Source of the DNA: a virus
Reading direction: 5' to 3' (one strand)
IMG/VR virus record: IMGVR_UViG_3300023478_000062
Span: 1-42,563 of that record
Length of the DNA: 42,563 nucleotides
Shown: positions 1-8,112 of the stretch, piece after piece
Position numbering within the stretch: position 1 is the stretch's first letter
Layout: each line of letters begins with the position of its first letter
Notes under the pieces: generated by a model
The model's database searches: none
The model's input: the letters and a program-made list of their open reading frames with translations, nothing else
Told to the model about the DNA's origin: nothing
Made by a program: the position numbers and the translations under genes

Positions 1-139
1 AAGATATATCTAAACTTATATATTTTATGATAATATAATTTACAAATATTATCTAATACTAGATGCTTATATAAAAACTCAAAATATACCAACAGATTTA
101 AAACTGAATTATACATAATAAATTAAAAATAAAAAATGA
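1..139. other. Left edge, no assignable gene
   Basis: No complete gene is seen here. The + strand has a short open stretch from about 14 to a TAA at 116-118 that could be the 3' end of an upstream gene, but an in-frame TAA at 11-13 closes it on the left. The rest is A/T-rich, with an A-rich run just before the first start codon, which is usual in Bacteroidota where Shine-Dalgarno pairing is weak. Confidence 0.4.
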
Positions 140-751
140 ATGGAATATAACATAGGTGATTTAAGAAACGGAACACCAGTATTACCTAAAGATAAACGAA
201 AAACTATATTACTACTCAGCGATGATTTAAGAATAAGTAGTGGAATAGCAACGGCTTCAAAAGAATTAGCAGTTGGTATAATACACAGATTTAATATTAT
301 ACAATTAGGAGCTGCGGTTAATCATCCCGAACGAGGTAAGGTATTGAATTTAGATGCTGATGTTAGTACACACACTGGTGTTAAGGATGCATTTTTACGA
401 ATTATTCCATGGGCCGGATATGGTGACCCAACTATACTTCGTCAATTAATAATGAATTACAACCCATCTGCAATATTGCATTTTACCGACCCGCGGTATT
501 GGCGCTGGCTTTATGATATGGCATCAGAAATACGTGAAACTATACCAATCATGTATTATACTATATGGGATAATGTAGGCGCGCCCGAAGATAGATTTGC
601 AGGAGATCCAAAATATAATGCAGAATATTATGCAAGTTGTGATTCATTATTTTGCATTAGTAAACAAACATACGGAATGACAACTAGAGTGGTAACAGAT
701 AAATTTGGTGATGAATTAAAAATTATTCATCCAACAAATAATTCAAAATAA
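140..751 (+). CDS. Glycosyltransferase, GT-B fold, N-terminal half (split gene)
   Basis: This 203-residue ORF reads like the acceptor-binding Rossmann domain of a family 4 type glycosyltransferase: LLLSDDLRISSGIATASKEL near the N-terminus, then HFTDPRYWRWLYDM and a CISKQTYG segment that normally lies just before the interdomain linker. It ends with TAA at 749-751. The next ORF is in the same reading frame (621 bases, 207 codons, start to start) and carries the nucleotide-sugar-binding half, beginning with YVPHGI, the segment that usually follows the linker. Together they look like one enzyme broken in its linker by two in-frame TAA codons (749 and 758). It could work as two polypeptides or be inactive. 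The target is unknown. Confidence 0.75.
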   Translation: MEYNIGDLRNGTPVLPKDKRKTILLLSDDLRISSGIATASKELAVGIIHRFNIIQLGAAVNHPERGKVLNLDADVSTHTGVKDAFLRIIPWAGYGDPTILRQLIMNYNPSAILHFTDPRYWRWLYDMASEIRETIPIMYYTIWDNVGAPEDRFAGDPKYNAEYYASCDSLFCISKQTYGMTTRVVTDKFGDELKIIHPTNNSK

Positions 752-760
752 TTTTTATAA

Positions 761-1690
761 ATGAAATCAATAGGAAACAATAAAAAACATCCAATAATAA
801 TAACATATGTACCGCACGGAATTAATTCCGATATATTCAAACCAGTTACAGTACCTAGCGAATTTAGAAAACAAGCTTTTGGTGATAAAAAATATAAATT
901 TGTATTATTTTGGATGAGTCGAAATATAAAAAGAAAACAACCATCCGATGTAATTTGGGCATATTCTAAATTTGTAGATGAATTACCAGAAAAAGATAGA
1001 GATTCAGTATGTTTAATAATGCATACAAATCCTATCGATAACAATGGAACTAATTTAATAAAAGTTAAAGAATCTATTTGTCCTAATTACAATATATTAT
1101 TTTCAACCGAACGAGTTGAACAAACAAAATTAAATTATATCTATAATTTAGCTGATGTAACAATAAATATTGCAGGTAATGAAGGATTTGGATTAACAAC
1201 TGCAGAAAGTTTAATGGCAGGTGTACCAATCATAGTAAACGTTACCGGCGGATTACAAGACCAATGCGGGTTTAAACGAGATATTGACACAGCAGGTAAA
1301 ACTGTTACCGAAACGAACGTGGAATTTACAGCTGATGATTATGTTGATATTGGGTCACTTCATAATTACAGAAAGTGGCAAAATAAAGTAAAACACGGTG
1401 AATGGGTAAAGCCCGTATGGCCAAAAGTTCAAACAATGATAGGTTCAGTACCAACTCCATACATAATCGATGATAAAGTTGACGTACACGATGTAGCTGA
1501 TGCAATTAGGTATTGGTATGATAAAACACTCGAAGAAAGAACAAAAGCTGGTGAGAACGGTAGAAAATGGATGCTTAATAACGGTGGATTAAATAGTGAG
1601 AATATGTGTAAACAACTAGTTAACGGTATTGATTTTACTTTAAAAAATTGGAAACCAAAGAAACGATACGAGCTATATCGAATTGCTTAA
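761..1690 (+). CDS. Glycosyltransferase, GT-B fold, C-terminal half (split gene)
   Basis: This 309-residue ORF holds the donor-binding half of a GT4-type enzyme. After YVPHGINSDIFKP come a WMSRNIKRKQP segment, the characteristic GNEGFGLTTAESLMAGVP motif (EGFG/E-x7-E type) that contacts the sugar nucleotide, and a C-terminal helix-rich tail. The first 15 or so residues are lysine- and asparagine-rich and do not look like enzyme sequence. It is in frame with the ORF ending at 751, with only two stop codons between them. The MetK gene follows after 58 bases. The donor and acceptor cannot be read from the sequence. Confidence 0.8.
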   Translation: MKSIGNNKKHPIIITYVPHGINSDIFKPVTVPSEFRKQAFGDKKYKFVLFWMSRNIKRKQPSDVIWAYSKFVDELPEKDRDSVCLIMHTNPIDNNGTNLIKVKESICPNYNILFSTERVEQTKLNYIYNLADVTINIAGNEGFGLTTAESLMAGVPIIVNVTGGLQDQCGFKRDIDTAGKTVTETNVEFTADDYVDIGSLHNYRKWQNKVKHGEWVKPVWPKVQTMIGSVPTPYIIDDKVDVHDVADAIRYWYDKTLEERTKAGENGRKWMLNNGGLNSENMCKQLVNGIDFTLKNWKPKKRYELYRIA

Positions 1691-1748
1691 AGATGATATA
1701 TATCAGCAATGTAAGAAACTAATCAAAAATAAAAAATAAAAAAAATAT

Positions 1749-2723
1749 ATGTATAGAACAGCAGAATTTGTTTCACCGTCTCATCCAGACAAACTATGTG
1801 ATATAATTTCAGATACGCTTGTTGATTTATATTTACAAGGAGATAAAAACTCTCGTTGTGCAATAGAAACAGTAGGAGGTCATGGTAAAATATTTATTAC
1901 AGGCGAAGTATCGTCAAATACAAAAGTTACTGAAACTGATATAAAAAATATTGTAGCAAAACTAACAGGTATACAAGATGTAACTATCAATTTAGTTGCG
2001 CAATCAAATGAAATAGCAAATGGAGTTGATATAGGTGGTGCAGGTGATCAAGGTATTATGATTGGATATGCGTGTAGAGATAACGAAGAATTAGTGCCAC
2101 AAGAATATTACTTAGCAAGGAAATTAAACAAATATATTTATGAAGAATATCCATTCGATGGTAAAACCCAAGTAACCATTATGGATAACAACAATTTAAA
2201 TATAGTATGTTCATTTCAACACGTATCAATTAAAAAACTTGAAACAAAAGTTACTAGATTTTTTAATGAAAACTATCCTAAATATAAAATTAATTCATTA
2301 TATTGTAATCCAGCTGGAGTTTGGAATCAAGGAGGATTTGATTCAGATGCAGGATTGACTGGTAGGAAATTAGTAGTAGATAATTATGGGCCACGTATTC
2401 CTATTGGTGGTGGAGCATTTAGTGGCAAGGATGCTAGTAAAGTTGATAGAAGTGCAGCATATATGGCTAGAAGAATAGCGGTGGATTATTTGAAAAGATT
2501 TACAGCTGCAAATGAGGTTCAAGTCCAATTAAGTTATGCGATAGGCTATACTCAACCATTACAAGCTACGGCTGTAATAGATAATAATTCATTATTAGAA
2601 ATTCAAATAACAGAATATGATTTAAGTCCGCAAGGAATAATTAAATTTCTTGATTTAACGAAACCTATATACGCTAAAACTGCAATGTGGGGACATATGG
2701 GAAACGGATTTAATTGGAAATAA
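1749..2723 (+). CDS. metK: S-adenosylmethionine synthetase
   Basis: This enzyme makes S-adenosylmethionine from methionine and ATP. The 324-residue protein begins with FVSPSHPDKLCD (the HPDK loop), carries GGAGDQGIMIGYA (GAGDQG methionine/ATP loop) near residue 100 and GGGAFSGKDASKVDRSAAY (phosphate-binding loop) near 220-240. Bacterial MetK is usually about 380-400 residues, so this is a shortened version, with losses between the signature loops and at the C-terminus. All three catalytic loops remain, so activity is plausible. It sits between a glycosyltransferase and dUTPase and may supply methyl donor for the methyltransferase array at 24019-32253. Phage-borne MetK is uncommon. Confidence 0.9.
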   Translation: MYRTAEFVSPSHPDKLCDIISDTLVDLYLQGDKNSRCAIETVGGHGKIFITGEVSSNTKVTETDIKNIVAKLTGIQDVTINLVAQSNEIANGVDIGGAGDQGIMIGYACRDNEELVPQEYYLARKLNKYIYEEYPFDGKTQVTIMDNNNLNIVCSFQHVSIKKLETKVTRFFNENYPKYKINSLYCNPAGVWNQGGFDSDAGLTGRKLVVDNYGPRIPIGGGAFSGKDASKVDRSAAYMARRIAVDYLKRFTAANEVQVQLSYAIGYTQPLQATAVIDNNSLLEIQITEYDLSPQGIIKFLDLTKPIYAKTAMWGHMGNGFNWK

Positions 2724-2727
2724 TAAT

Positions 2728-3147
2728 ATGAAAGTAAATATAAAAAAATTATCACCAAAGGCAATAATACCAAAATATGCAAATAACGGTGATGCTGGGT
2801 TAGATATAACCGCAACAAGTATAATTTCTATAACAAACCAACAAATTATTTATGGTACTGATATTGCATTAGAGATACCAGAGGGGTACGTTGGATTAAT
2901 ATATCCACGTAGTTCAATTAGAAAATATGGTTTACAATTAGCAAACTCCGTTGGCGTAATAGATAGTGGATATCGCGGCGAAATTCAATTTACGTTTAAC
3001 AAGATATCACAATCAAACCTATATAATATTGGTGATAGAATTGGCCAAATAATAATAGTGCCGTATCCTCAAATTCAATTTAATGAAGTTTTAGAATTTA
3101 GTAAATCAAATCGAGGTACAAATGGTCATGGTTCAACCGGAAAATAA
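2728..3147 (+). CDS. dut: dUTP diphosphatase (trimeric dUTPase)
   Basis: It hydrolyses dUTP to dUMP and pyrophosphate, keeping uracil out of DNA and feeding dTMP synthesis. All five motifs of the homotrimeric family are visible in 139 residues: NGDAGLDI near 21, PRSSIRK near 56, NSVGVIDSGYRGEI near 71-84, IGQIIIVP near 106, and the glycine-rich C-terminal RGTNGHGSTGK that closes over the active site. The length is normal. It starts 4 bases after metK and is probably cotranscribed with it. The 140 bases after it hold only a 28-codon ORF (3191-3277) with no recognisable features. Confidence 0.95.
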   Translation: MKVNIKKLSPKAIIPKYANNGDAGLDITATSIISITNQQIIYGTDIALEIPEGYVGLIYPRSSIRKYGLQLANSVGVIDSGYRGEIQFTFNKISQSNLYNIGDRIGQIIIVPYPQIQFNEVLEFSKSNRGTNGHGSTGK

Positions 3148-3287
3148 AAACAATTATGCTAACACAAACTAATGCGCGTACTAAAAAAATATGAGAAATG
3201 CGTTAGTAACCCCACATAAAGACGAGGAAAACGCACCGTTTACTCTAAATAGTATTGCAGATAAAAAAACTTTATAAAGATAAAATT

Positions 3288-4553
3288 ATGAATAAACCAT
3301 TACTTGTTTTTCAAGGACCTATAGCTTGCAGGGCAGGCTACGGAGATCATTCTCGCGATTTATTAAAATCACTTTTTGAAATTGATAAATATAATGTAAA
3401 AATAATTCCTACACAATGGGGAACAACTCCACAAAACCAGATTAATCCACAAACTGAATTTGGCAAACGAACTATTGCTAGTATTATAACAAAACTAGAT
3501 GTACAACCTGATATATTCATACAGGTAACAGTAGCTAATGAATTTAAACCAATCGGTAAATATAATATTGGTATAACTGCAGGAGTAGAAACAACAGTTG
3601 TCCCACGTGAATTTATAGAGGGTTGCAACAAAATGGATTTAATATTAACACCATCTACTTTTACAAAAAATGTATTATTAAAAACTGCGTATAACCAAGT
3701 AGATAAACGAACTAACACTATTGTAAATGTACTTAAAATACAAAAACCTATATTAACCCTGTTTGAAGGAGTTGATTTAACGGTATATAATGGTAAATCA
3801 ATTGATAGCACATTTTTGGATAGTTCAGAGGTTGTTCCATTTTGTTACTTATTTGTTGGACATTGGTTGCCAGGAAGATTAGGAGAAGATAGAAAAGATG
3901 TTGGAATGCTGATTAAAACGTTTTGTACTGTATTCAAAAATACTCCATCAGAAAAACAGCCTGGTTTAATATTAAAAACATCATCTGCTGGATTTTCAAT
4001 AATAGATAGAGAAGTCATAGTTAAAAAGATAAAAGATGTACGAAACTCAATCGGTAAAAAATGTCCGCCAATATATTTATTATTTGGTGATTTAAAAGAA
4101 TCTGAGCTAAACGAGTTATATAATCATCCAAAGGTAAAATCAATGGTATCTTTTACTAAAGGAGAAGGGTATGGTAGACCATTAGCAGAATTTGCAACAA
4201 CAGGTAAACCAATTATAGTTTCAGAATGGAGTGGTCAACTTGATTTTCTTCCAAAAGATAATACAGTTTATTTAAAAGGTAAAGAAACTCCAGTACATGA
4301 AAGTGCACAAAATAAATTTATTTTAAAAGAAAGTAAATGGTTTACTGTAGATTATTCAATGGCAGCACAACAAATATTTAAAGTGTATAATAAATACAAA
4401 CAATATTTATTAGAATCAAACGGATTACAAACAAATATCCGTAGCAATTTTTCATTGAAAAAAATGACAGAAAAATTTGCTGAAATTCTCGATAAAAATA
4501 TACCAAAGGTAGAGCATATAGCTCTGGAATTACCAACCATTAAAAAACTATAA
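3288..4553 (+). CDS. Glycosyltransferase, GT4-like
   Basis: A 421-residue GT-B glycosyltransferase. The N-terminus MNKPLLVFQGPIACRAGYGD is a typical first strand and glycine loop. The C-terminal half has FTKGEGYGRPLAEFATTGKP, equivalent to the E-x7-E donor-binding region, followed by SEWSGQLDFL. I chose the ATG at 3288; an upstream TTG at 3255 would add 11 lysine-rich residues before the conserved first strand. Its stop overlaps the next start (TAATG). Similarity in plan to the split enzyme at 140-1690 suggests related acceptors, but neither substrate is known. Confidence 0.85.
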   Translation: MNKPLLVFQGPIACRAGYGDHSRDLLKSLFEIDKYNVKIIPTQWGTTPQNQINPQTEFGKRTIASIITKLDVQPDIFIQVTVANEFKPIGKYNIGITAGVETTVVPREFIEGCNKMDLILTPSTFTKNVLLKTAYNQVDKRTNTIVNVLKIQKPILTLFEGVDLTVYNGKSIDSTFLDSSEVVPFCYLFVGHWLPGRLGEDRKDVGMLIKTFCTVFKNTPSEKQPGLILKTSSAGFSIIDREVIVKKIKDVRNSIGKKCPPIYLLFGDLKESELNELYNHPKVKSMVSFTKGEGYGRPLAEFATTGKPIIVSEWSGQLDFLPKDNTVYLKGKETPVHESAQNKFILKESKWFTVDYSMAAQQIFKVYNKYKQYLLESNGLQTNIRSNFSLKKMTEKFAEILDKNIPKVEHIALELPTIKKL

Positions 4554-5107
4554 TGACAAATTACACACGAAAATACAAGCAAATAATGCAACCTGAAAAA
4601 CGGATTAGCAGAGGTGAAATAAAAGCGAGAAATATTTATCGAATTAGCACTTATAAAGATGGTGATCCACCAACTAAAACAGGAGAAAATACTCGTTATG
4701 TATTTGTTATAGGTAGAATTGGTAATAAAATTCATACAATTAAATTAAATGAAATTACGCCTATAAATTTTACTAACTTATTATTTAAACTTAGAGATAT
4801 ACGAGTACCAATAGGTGTTACTCAACAATTAAGTATTTTATTAAAAACATTTTCTCGTGATGGAAGTGTATTGTTTGAACAATATATTAAAGCCTCACCT
4901 AAAATTTATGGTCATGGTAAAAGTAATTATAGAATTTATAAAATAGATAAAATTCAGAATGTATGGGAAATTAGATTTGATACTTTCTTTTTAAAAAAAT
5001 TGTTTAAAGAAGATTCAACACCAGCAACTCGTGAACCAATAATAAAAAAACAAGTAGATAAACAGAAAGCAGATGATAGTGGCGATACTATTAGTGCTCC
5101 AAAATAA
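4553..5107 (+). CDS. Hypothetical protein
   Basis: A 184-residue basic protein I do not recognise. The N-terminus is rich in Arg, Lys and Tyr; the middle holds alternating strands (RYVFVIGRIGNKIHTI, then a YGHGKSNYRIYKI stretch); the last 30 residues are a lysine/aspartate-rich tail that looks disordered. There is no membrane segment or Cys pair. It overlaps the preceding glycosyltransferase by one base and lies 7 bases before a GT2 gene, so it is surely in the same transcript. The basic, compact character would fit nucleic-acid or virion binding, but that is a guess. Confidence 0.6.
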   Translation: MTNYTRKYKQIMQPEKRISRGEIKARNIYRISTYKDGDPPTKTGENTRYVFVIGRIGNKIHTIKLNEITPINFTNLLFKLRDIRVPIGVTQQLSILLKTFSRDGSVLFEQYIKASPKIYGHGKSNYRIYKIDKIQNVWEIRFDTFFLKKLFKEDSTPATREPIIKKQVDKQKADDSGDTISAPK

Positions 5108-5114
5108 ATAAATA

Positions 5115-5861
5115 ATGAACGAAAACACAACTATTAGTTATTGTATAACAGTAAAGGATGAATTAATAGAATTAACAACTTTACTAAATTTTCTGCAGTT
5201 ACATATCAGAAATGAAGATGAACTTGTAATACAATATGATCAAAATGGAGTTACTCCAGAAGTATTAGATTACTTAAATATATTGAAAAATATACATAAA
5301 AATTGTATTGTAACGGGGTTTCCATTGAATGATGATTTTGCAACATTTAAAAATAATTTAAAAAAGTATTGTACTAAAGATTATATAGTATCTTTGGATG
5401 CTGACGAAATTCCTCACGAAAACTTAATATTGAATTTACCAACTGTTTTAGAACGAAACCCAGTAGATATAATTTTCATACCAAGAATAAACATAGTTAA
5501 TGGACTTACTGAATTATATGCTAATAAATACGGTTGGAAAATTACTAAAATGGAATCACAAATTGGTGAGAAAATAATTGATACCGAAAGTGAAGAATAT
5601 AAATATCTAAAAAAACTAGGATATATTATAGAAGAAACTAATGATAAAATTAAATATTACAAACCCATAAACGCATGGCCCGATTATCAAACCCGGATAT
5701 ATCGTAGAACAGATGCTGTAGAATGGAGGAACAAAGTACATGAACGTATTACAGGTTACAGTACATTTGCTAATTTTCCAGCGCAAGAGGAATGGTCGTT
5801 ATATCATATAAAAAGTTTAAAAAAACAAATTAAACAAAATAATTATTACGAAAAATTATGA
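5115..5861 (+). CDS. Glycosyltransferase family 2
   Basis: This 248-residue protein has the GT-A plan: an N-terminal strand ISYCITVKDE, the metal- and nucleotide-binding motif DYIVSLDADEIPHE (DAD, equivalent to DxD) near residue 95-100, and a later RIYRRTDAVEWRNKVHERI segment of the kind seen in bacterial GT2 proteins that read tetrasaccharide or protein acceptors. It has no membrane segment, so it is probably cytosolic. It ends in an ATGA overlap with the interrupted ORF at 5858. Cotranscription with the upstream glycosyltransferases is likely. Donor sugar unknown. Confidence 0.85.
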   Translation: MNENTTISYCITVKDELIELTTLLNFLQLHIRNEDELVIQYDQNGVTPEVLDYLNILKNIHKNCIVTGFPLNDDFATFKNNLKKYCTKDYIVSLDADEIPHENLILNLPTVLERNPVDIIFIPRINIVNGLTELYANKYGWKITKMESQIGEKIIDTESEEYKYLKKLGYIIEETNDKIKYYKPINAWPDYQTRIYRRTDAVEWRNKVHERITGYSTFANFPAQEEWSLYHIKSLKKQIKQNNYYEKL

Positions 5862-6199
5862 AATTCACAAAATATTTAAGTAGTTTAATTAATGTACGGT
5901 TAGACAATTTAGAGCCAAAGATGAAGAAGCAATTTATAGTAGATGCTGGAAAACCATAGAATATAAAACCATTTGTAATTTCACGCATAAAGTTTAGTAC
6001 AGTTAGTATATTAGATGTCGTTGGGATACTAGTTTCAAAAATTCAATATAAAGATCAATTTTCTAATTTTTATTTTGGTACTTTAGACTGGGATGCTGAT
6101 TCTGCAAAAACAATAACTGACCTATTTAAGGTGGACGATGCAAACAGATTACCAATTAAAAAAAATAAGAATGAAACATTACAGAATAGAACTATTTGA
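5858..6199 (+). pseudogene. Small hypothetical ORF interrupted by TAG
   Basis: Starting at the ATGA overlap with the GT2 gene, this frame reads 33 codons (MKFTKYLSSLINVRLDNLEP...), meets a TAG at 5957-5959, then stays open for 79 more codons to TGA 6197-6199. The second part looks protein-like (DVVGILVSKIQYKD, FYFGTLDWDADSAKTITDLF). A coupled start and long open continuation suggest one 113-codon gene with a single nonsense codon. TAG ends other genes here (for example at 13974), so a wholesale amber recoding is not supported. It may be decay, a sequencing error or readthrough. Function unknown. Confidence 0.5.
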
Positions 6200-6539
6200 T
6201 GACGACTCAGATAAAAAAATTATAGGCGAAGTTAGTGAACAACAAATTATTGATATAAACGATAAATTTGGCATTGATGCAATATCGATATTAATTAGTA
6301 AATTACAAGAGGACTATTCAAAACTAAAACCCAGTTCTACCTCATTAAATGATACTAAACCAGATAATATAATGAATCCTATTAAATTAACAACTCATAA
6401 AAAATATATGGTATGGGATGATTTATTTGCTATACTTGCTTGGAAATTTACACCCACCAAAAACGGAGATATGATGTTAGATGGTGAAACAGTATACAAT
6501 GAATTAAAGGATAAATTCACACTAACTAGAAAAAAATAA
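6171..6539 (+). CDS. Hypothetical protein
   Basis: A 122-residue protein that I do not recognise. I prefer the ATG at 6171 (MKHYRIELFDDDSDKK); an in-frame ATG at 6138 would add 11 residues that overlap the end of the interrupted ORF. Residues 15-60 look like a helical, acidic segment (EQQIIDINDKFGIDAISILI), then a Ser/Thr/Pro linker, then MVWDDLFAILAWKF and a basic end. No membrane segment or catalytic motif is evident. It lies 12 bases before the deoxyribosyltransferase-like gene. Confidence 0.55.
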   Translation: MKHYRIELFDDDSDKKIIGEVSEQQIIDINDKFGIDAISILISKLQEDYSKLKPSSTSLNDTKPDNIMNPIKLTTHKKYMVWDDLFAILAWKFTPTKNGDMMLDGETVYNELKDKFTLTRKK

Positions 6540-6551
6540 AAATAAATAAAT

Positions 6552-7034
6552 ATGAAGTTAAAAACGCTAATAGAACGAGAAGAAAATGAAGTAACGGTAA
6601 TTAAAGCACCAGATAGTATTGTTGGTGTATATAATGGAGTATTTCTTGCGGGCTCAATAGAAATGGGTAAAGCAATCGATTGGCAAACCGAACTTACTAA
6701 TAAATGCAAAGGATTAAATATAACAATTTTAAATCCGCGAAGAGATGATTGGAATAGTTCATGGAAACAAACAATAAAAAATGATAAGTTTAGAACCCAG
6801 GTAGAATGGGAATTAAATGCGTTGGAATCTGCTGAAAAAATAGTGGTTTATTTTGATCCAAAAACTCAATCACCTATAACTCTAATGGAACTTGGTTTAT
6901 TTGCTAAAACAGGTAAAGTATGTGTTTGTTGCCCAGACGGATATTTTAGACGTGGTAATGTAGAAATTGTATGTAAAAAATATGGAGTTCCTATGGTAAA
7001 TAATATTGATGGATTAGTTAAATTTATAAAATAA
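6552..7034 (+). CDS. Nucleoside 2-deoxyribosyltransferase-like protein
   Basis: A 160-residue protein with the plan of the nucleoside 2-deoxyribosyltransferase-like family common in phages: GVFLAGSIEMGKAIDWQ (nucleotide-loop strand), ILNPRRDDWNSSW, a QVEWELNALESAEKIVVYFD segment and PITLMELGLF, where the glutamate fits the catalytic nucleophile position. Members move or cleave bases from deoxynucleosides or related substrates. The first residues, MKLKTLIERE, form the recurrent N-terminal motif discussed in the findings and precede the enzyme fold by about 20 residues. The substrate is uncertain; with dUTPase nearby, a role in nucleotide handling is plausible. Confidence 0.75.
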   Translation: MKLKTLIEREENEVTVIKAPDSIVGVYNGVFLAGSIEMGKAIDWQTELTNKCKGLNITILNPRRDDWNSSWKQTIKNDKFRTQVEWELNALESAEKIVVYFDPKTQSPITLMELGLFAKTGKVCVCCPDGYFRRGNVEIVCKKYGVPMVNNIDGLVKFIK

Positions 7035-7129
7035 TGAATATGTTTGATTTAGTGTTAGCGATAACTTGGTGTTTGCTTATCTATTTTTTATTTAGAATGT
7101 GCACGAATAATAATGATCCATTTAATTAA
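7034..7129 (+). CDS. Small single-pass membrane peptide
   Basis: A 31-residue ORF that begins on the last base of the previous stop codon. MNMFDLVLAITWCLLIYFLF is a single hydrophobic segment, followed by a short polar tail RMCTNNNDPFN. It lies between two recognisable genes with no spare space, and a second tiny membrane ORF of the same plan occurs at 8014, which supports both being real. Function unknown. Confidence 0.5.
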   Translation: MNMFDLVLAITWCLLIYFLFRMCTNNNDPFN

Positions 7130-7135
7130 TATAGT

Positions 7136-8044
7136 ATGAAATTTACAGCAATTTTTGCAAATGATGAAAACGATGAATGGTCAACTCCATTAGCTATTAT
7201 CAAAGAATTTGAATTTAGAGGATGGGAAACTGAAATAATAAGTATAGGTTCAAATAAAATCGGTATTTATCATGATTCAAACTTAAAAACATTTATACAA
7301 CAAAATAAACCAACTGATATAATAATGTTATTTGATTGGGGACGATTTGATTCAAAATGGTTAGATAAACGCTTAAATTCAAACGCGTTTTGGATACAAG
7401 AGAGCGGAGATGACCCACAAAATTTTGATAGAAATTTTAAAAAATCTCATAAATTTGATATGATTTTAACTCCAGACTACGATTCATATTTGGAATATAA
7501 AAAACGAGACAGACCAGCATATTGGCAAACTCATTTTGCTGATACTCGAACTCAATTTAATATTCAGCATCAAAAACCAGAATTTGTAGCGGTAACAACT
7601 AGAGGTATTGGCAATTCAAACTTTTTAGATACAATTACTGCTCATTCGAACGGAGCAGTAGGAAATAAGAATGGAATGAATTCGGTAAAACATACTACAT
7701 TTCTAAATAAAGGACTCATGGTTCTTCAAAATAGCAGATGGGGTGAAATAACACGTAGAATATTTGAAGGAATGGCATGTGGTAAAATGGTACTTACCGA
7801 TAGATTAAATGATTCAAAGAAATTACAAGAATTATTTACAGATAAAAAAGATATTGTGCTTTATGATGATATGGTAGATTGCATAAATAAAATGAATTAT
7901 TATAAGGAACATAATAAAGAACGAGATTTAATAATGAAAGCAGGATTTAGTAACGTAGTAAAATATCATACAGAAAGAAATAGAACAGATTTTATAATTA
8001 AAAAATTTAAAGAATGGAAGTTGGATACACCTCAGAAAACATAG
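7136..8044 (+). CDS. Glycosyltransferase, CgeB-like (GT-B)
   Basis: A 302-residue protein resembling CgeB/family 1-like glycosyltransferases. Its first half has WIQESGDDPQNFDRNF and ILTPDYDSYLEY, the usual order of strands in the acceptor domain. The second half contains KHTTFLNKGLMVLQNSRWGE and TRRIFEGMACGKMVLTDRL, the donor-binding E-GM-CG motif of this family. Length is at the short end, so the N-terminal domain is compact. It follows the membrane peptide by 6 bases, and its 3' end overlaps a second membrane peptide in another frame. Confidence 0.78.
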   Translation: MKFTAIFANDENDEWSTPLAIIKEFEFRGWETEIISIGSNKIGIYHDSNLKTFIQQNKPTDIIMLFDWGRFDSKWLDKRLNSNAFWIQESGDDPQNFDRNFKKSHKFDMILTPDYDSYLEYKKRDRPAYWQTHFADTRTQFNIQHQKPEFVAVTTRGIGNSNFLDTITAHSNGAVGNKNGMNSVKHTTFLNKGLMVLQNSRWGEITRRIFEGMACGKMVLTDRLNDSKKLQELFTDKKDIVLYDDMVDCINKMNYYKEHNKERDLIMKAGFSNVVKYHTERNRTDFIIKKFKEWKLDTPQKT

Positions 8045-8112
8045 TACCAGCAATAATTATATTTGTAATTGGAGTTGTATTATTACTAATATCTAAACGA
8101 ATGAAAAAATAA
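8014..8112 (+). CDS. Small single-pass membrane peptide (overlaps preceding gene)
   Basis: A 32-residue ORF in a different frame from the CgeB-like gene, overlapping it by 31 bases. It has a short polar N-terminus (MEVGYTSENI), one strong membrane segment (VPAIIIFVIGVVLLLIS) and a basic end (KRMKK), the topology of a positive-inside peptide with its C-terminus in the cytoplasm. Its TAA overlaps the next ATG (TAATG). Function unknown. Confidence 0.5.
   Translation: MEVGYTSENIVPAIIIFVIGVVLLLISKRMKK

Noticed and set aside
3191-3277. 28-codon ORF between dUTPase and the glycosyltransferase
   Set aside because: It has an ATG and a plausible peptide (MRNALVTPHKDEENAPFTLN), but there is no coupling to neighbours, no motif, and nothing to separate it from chance.
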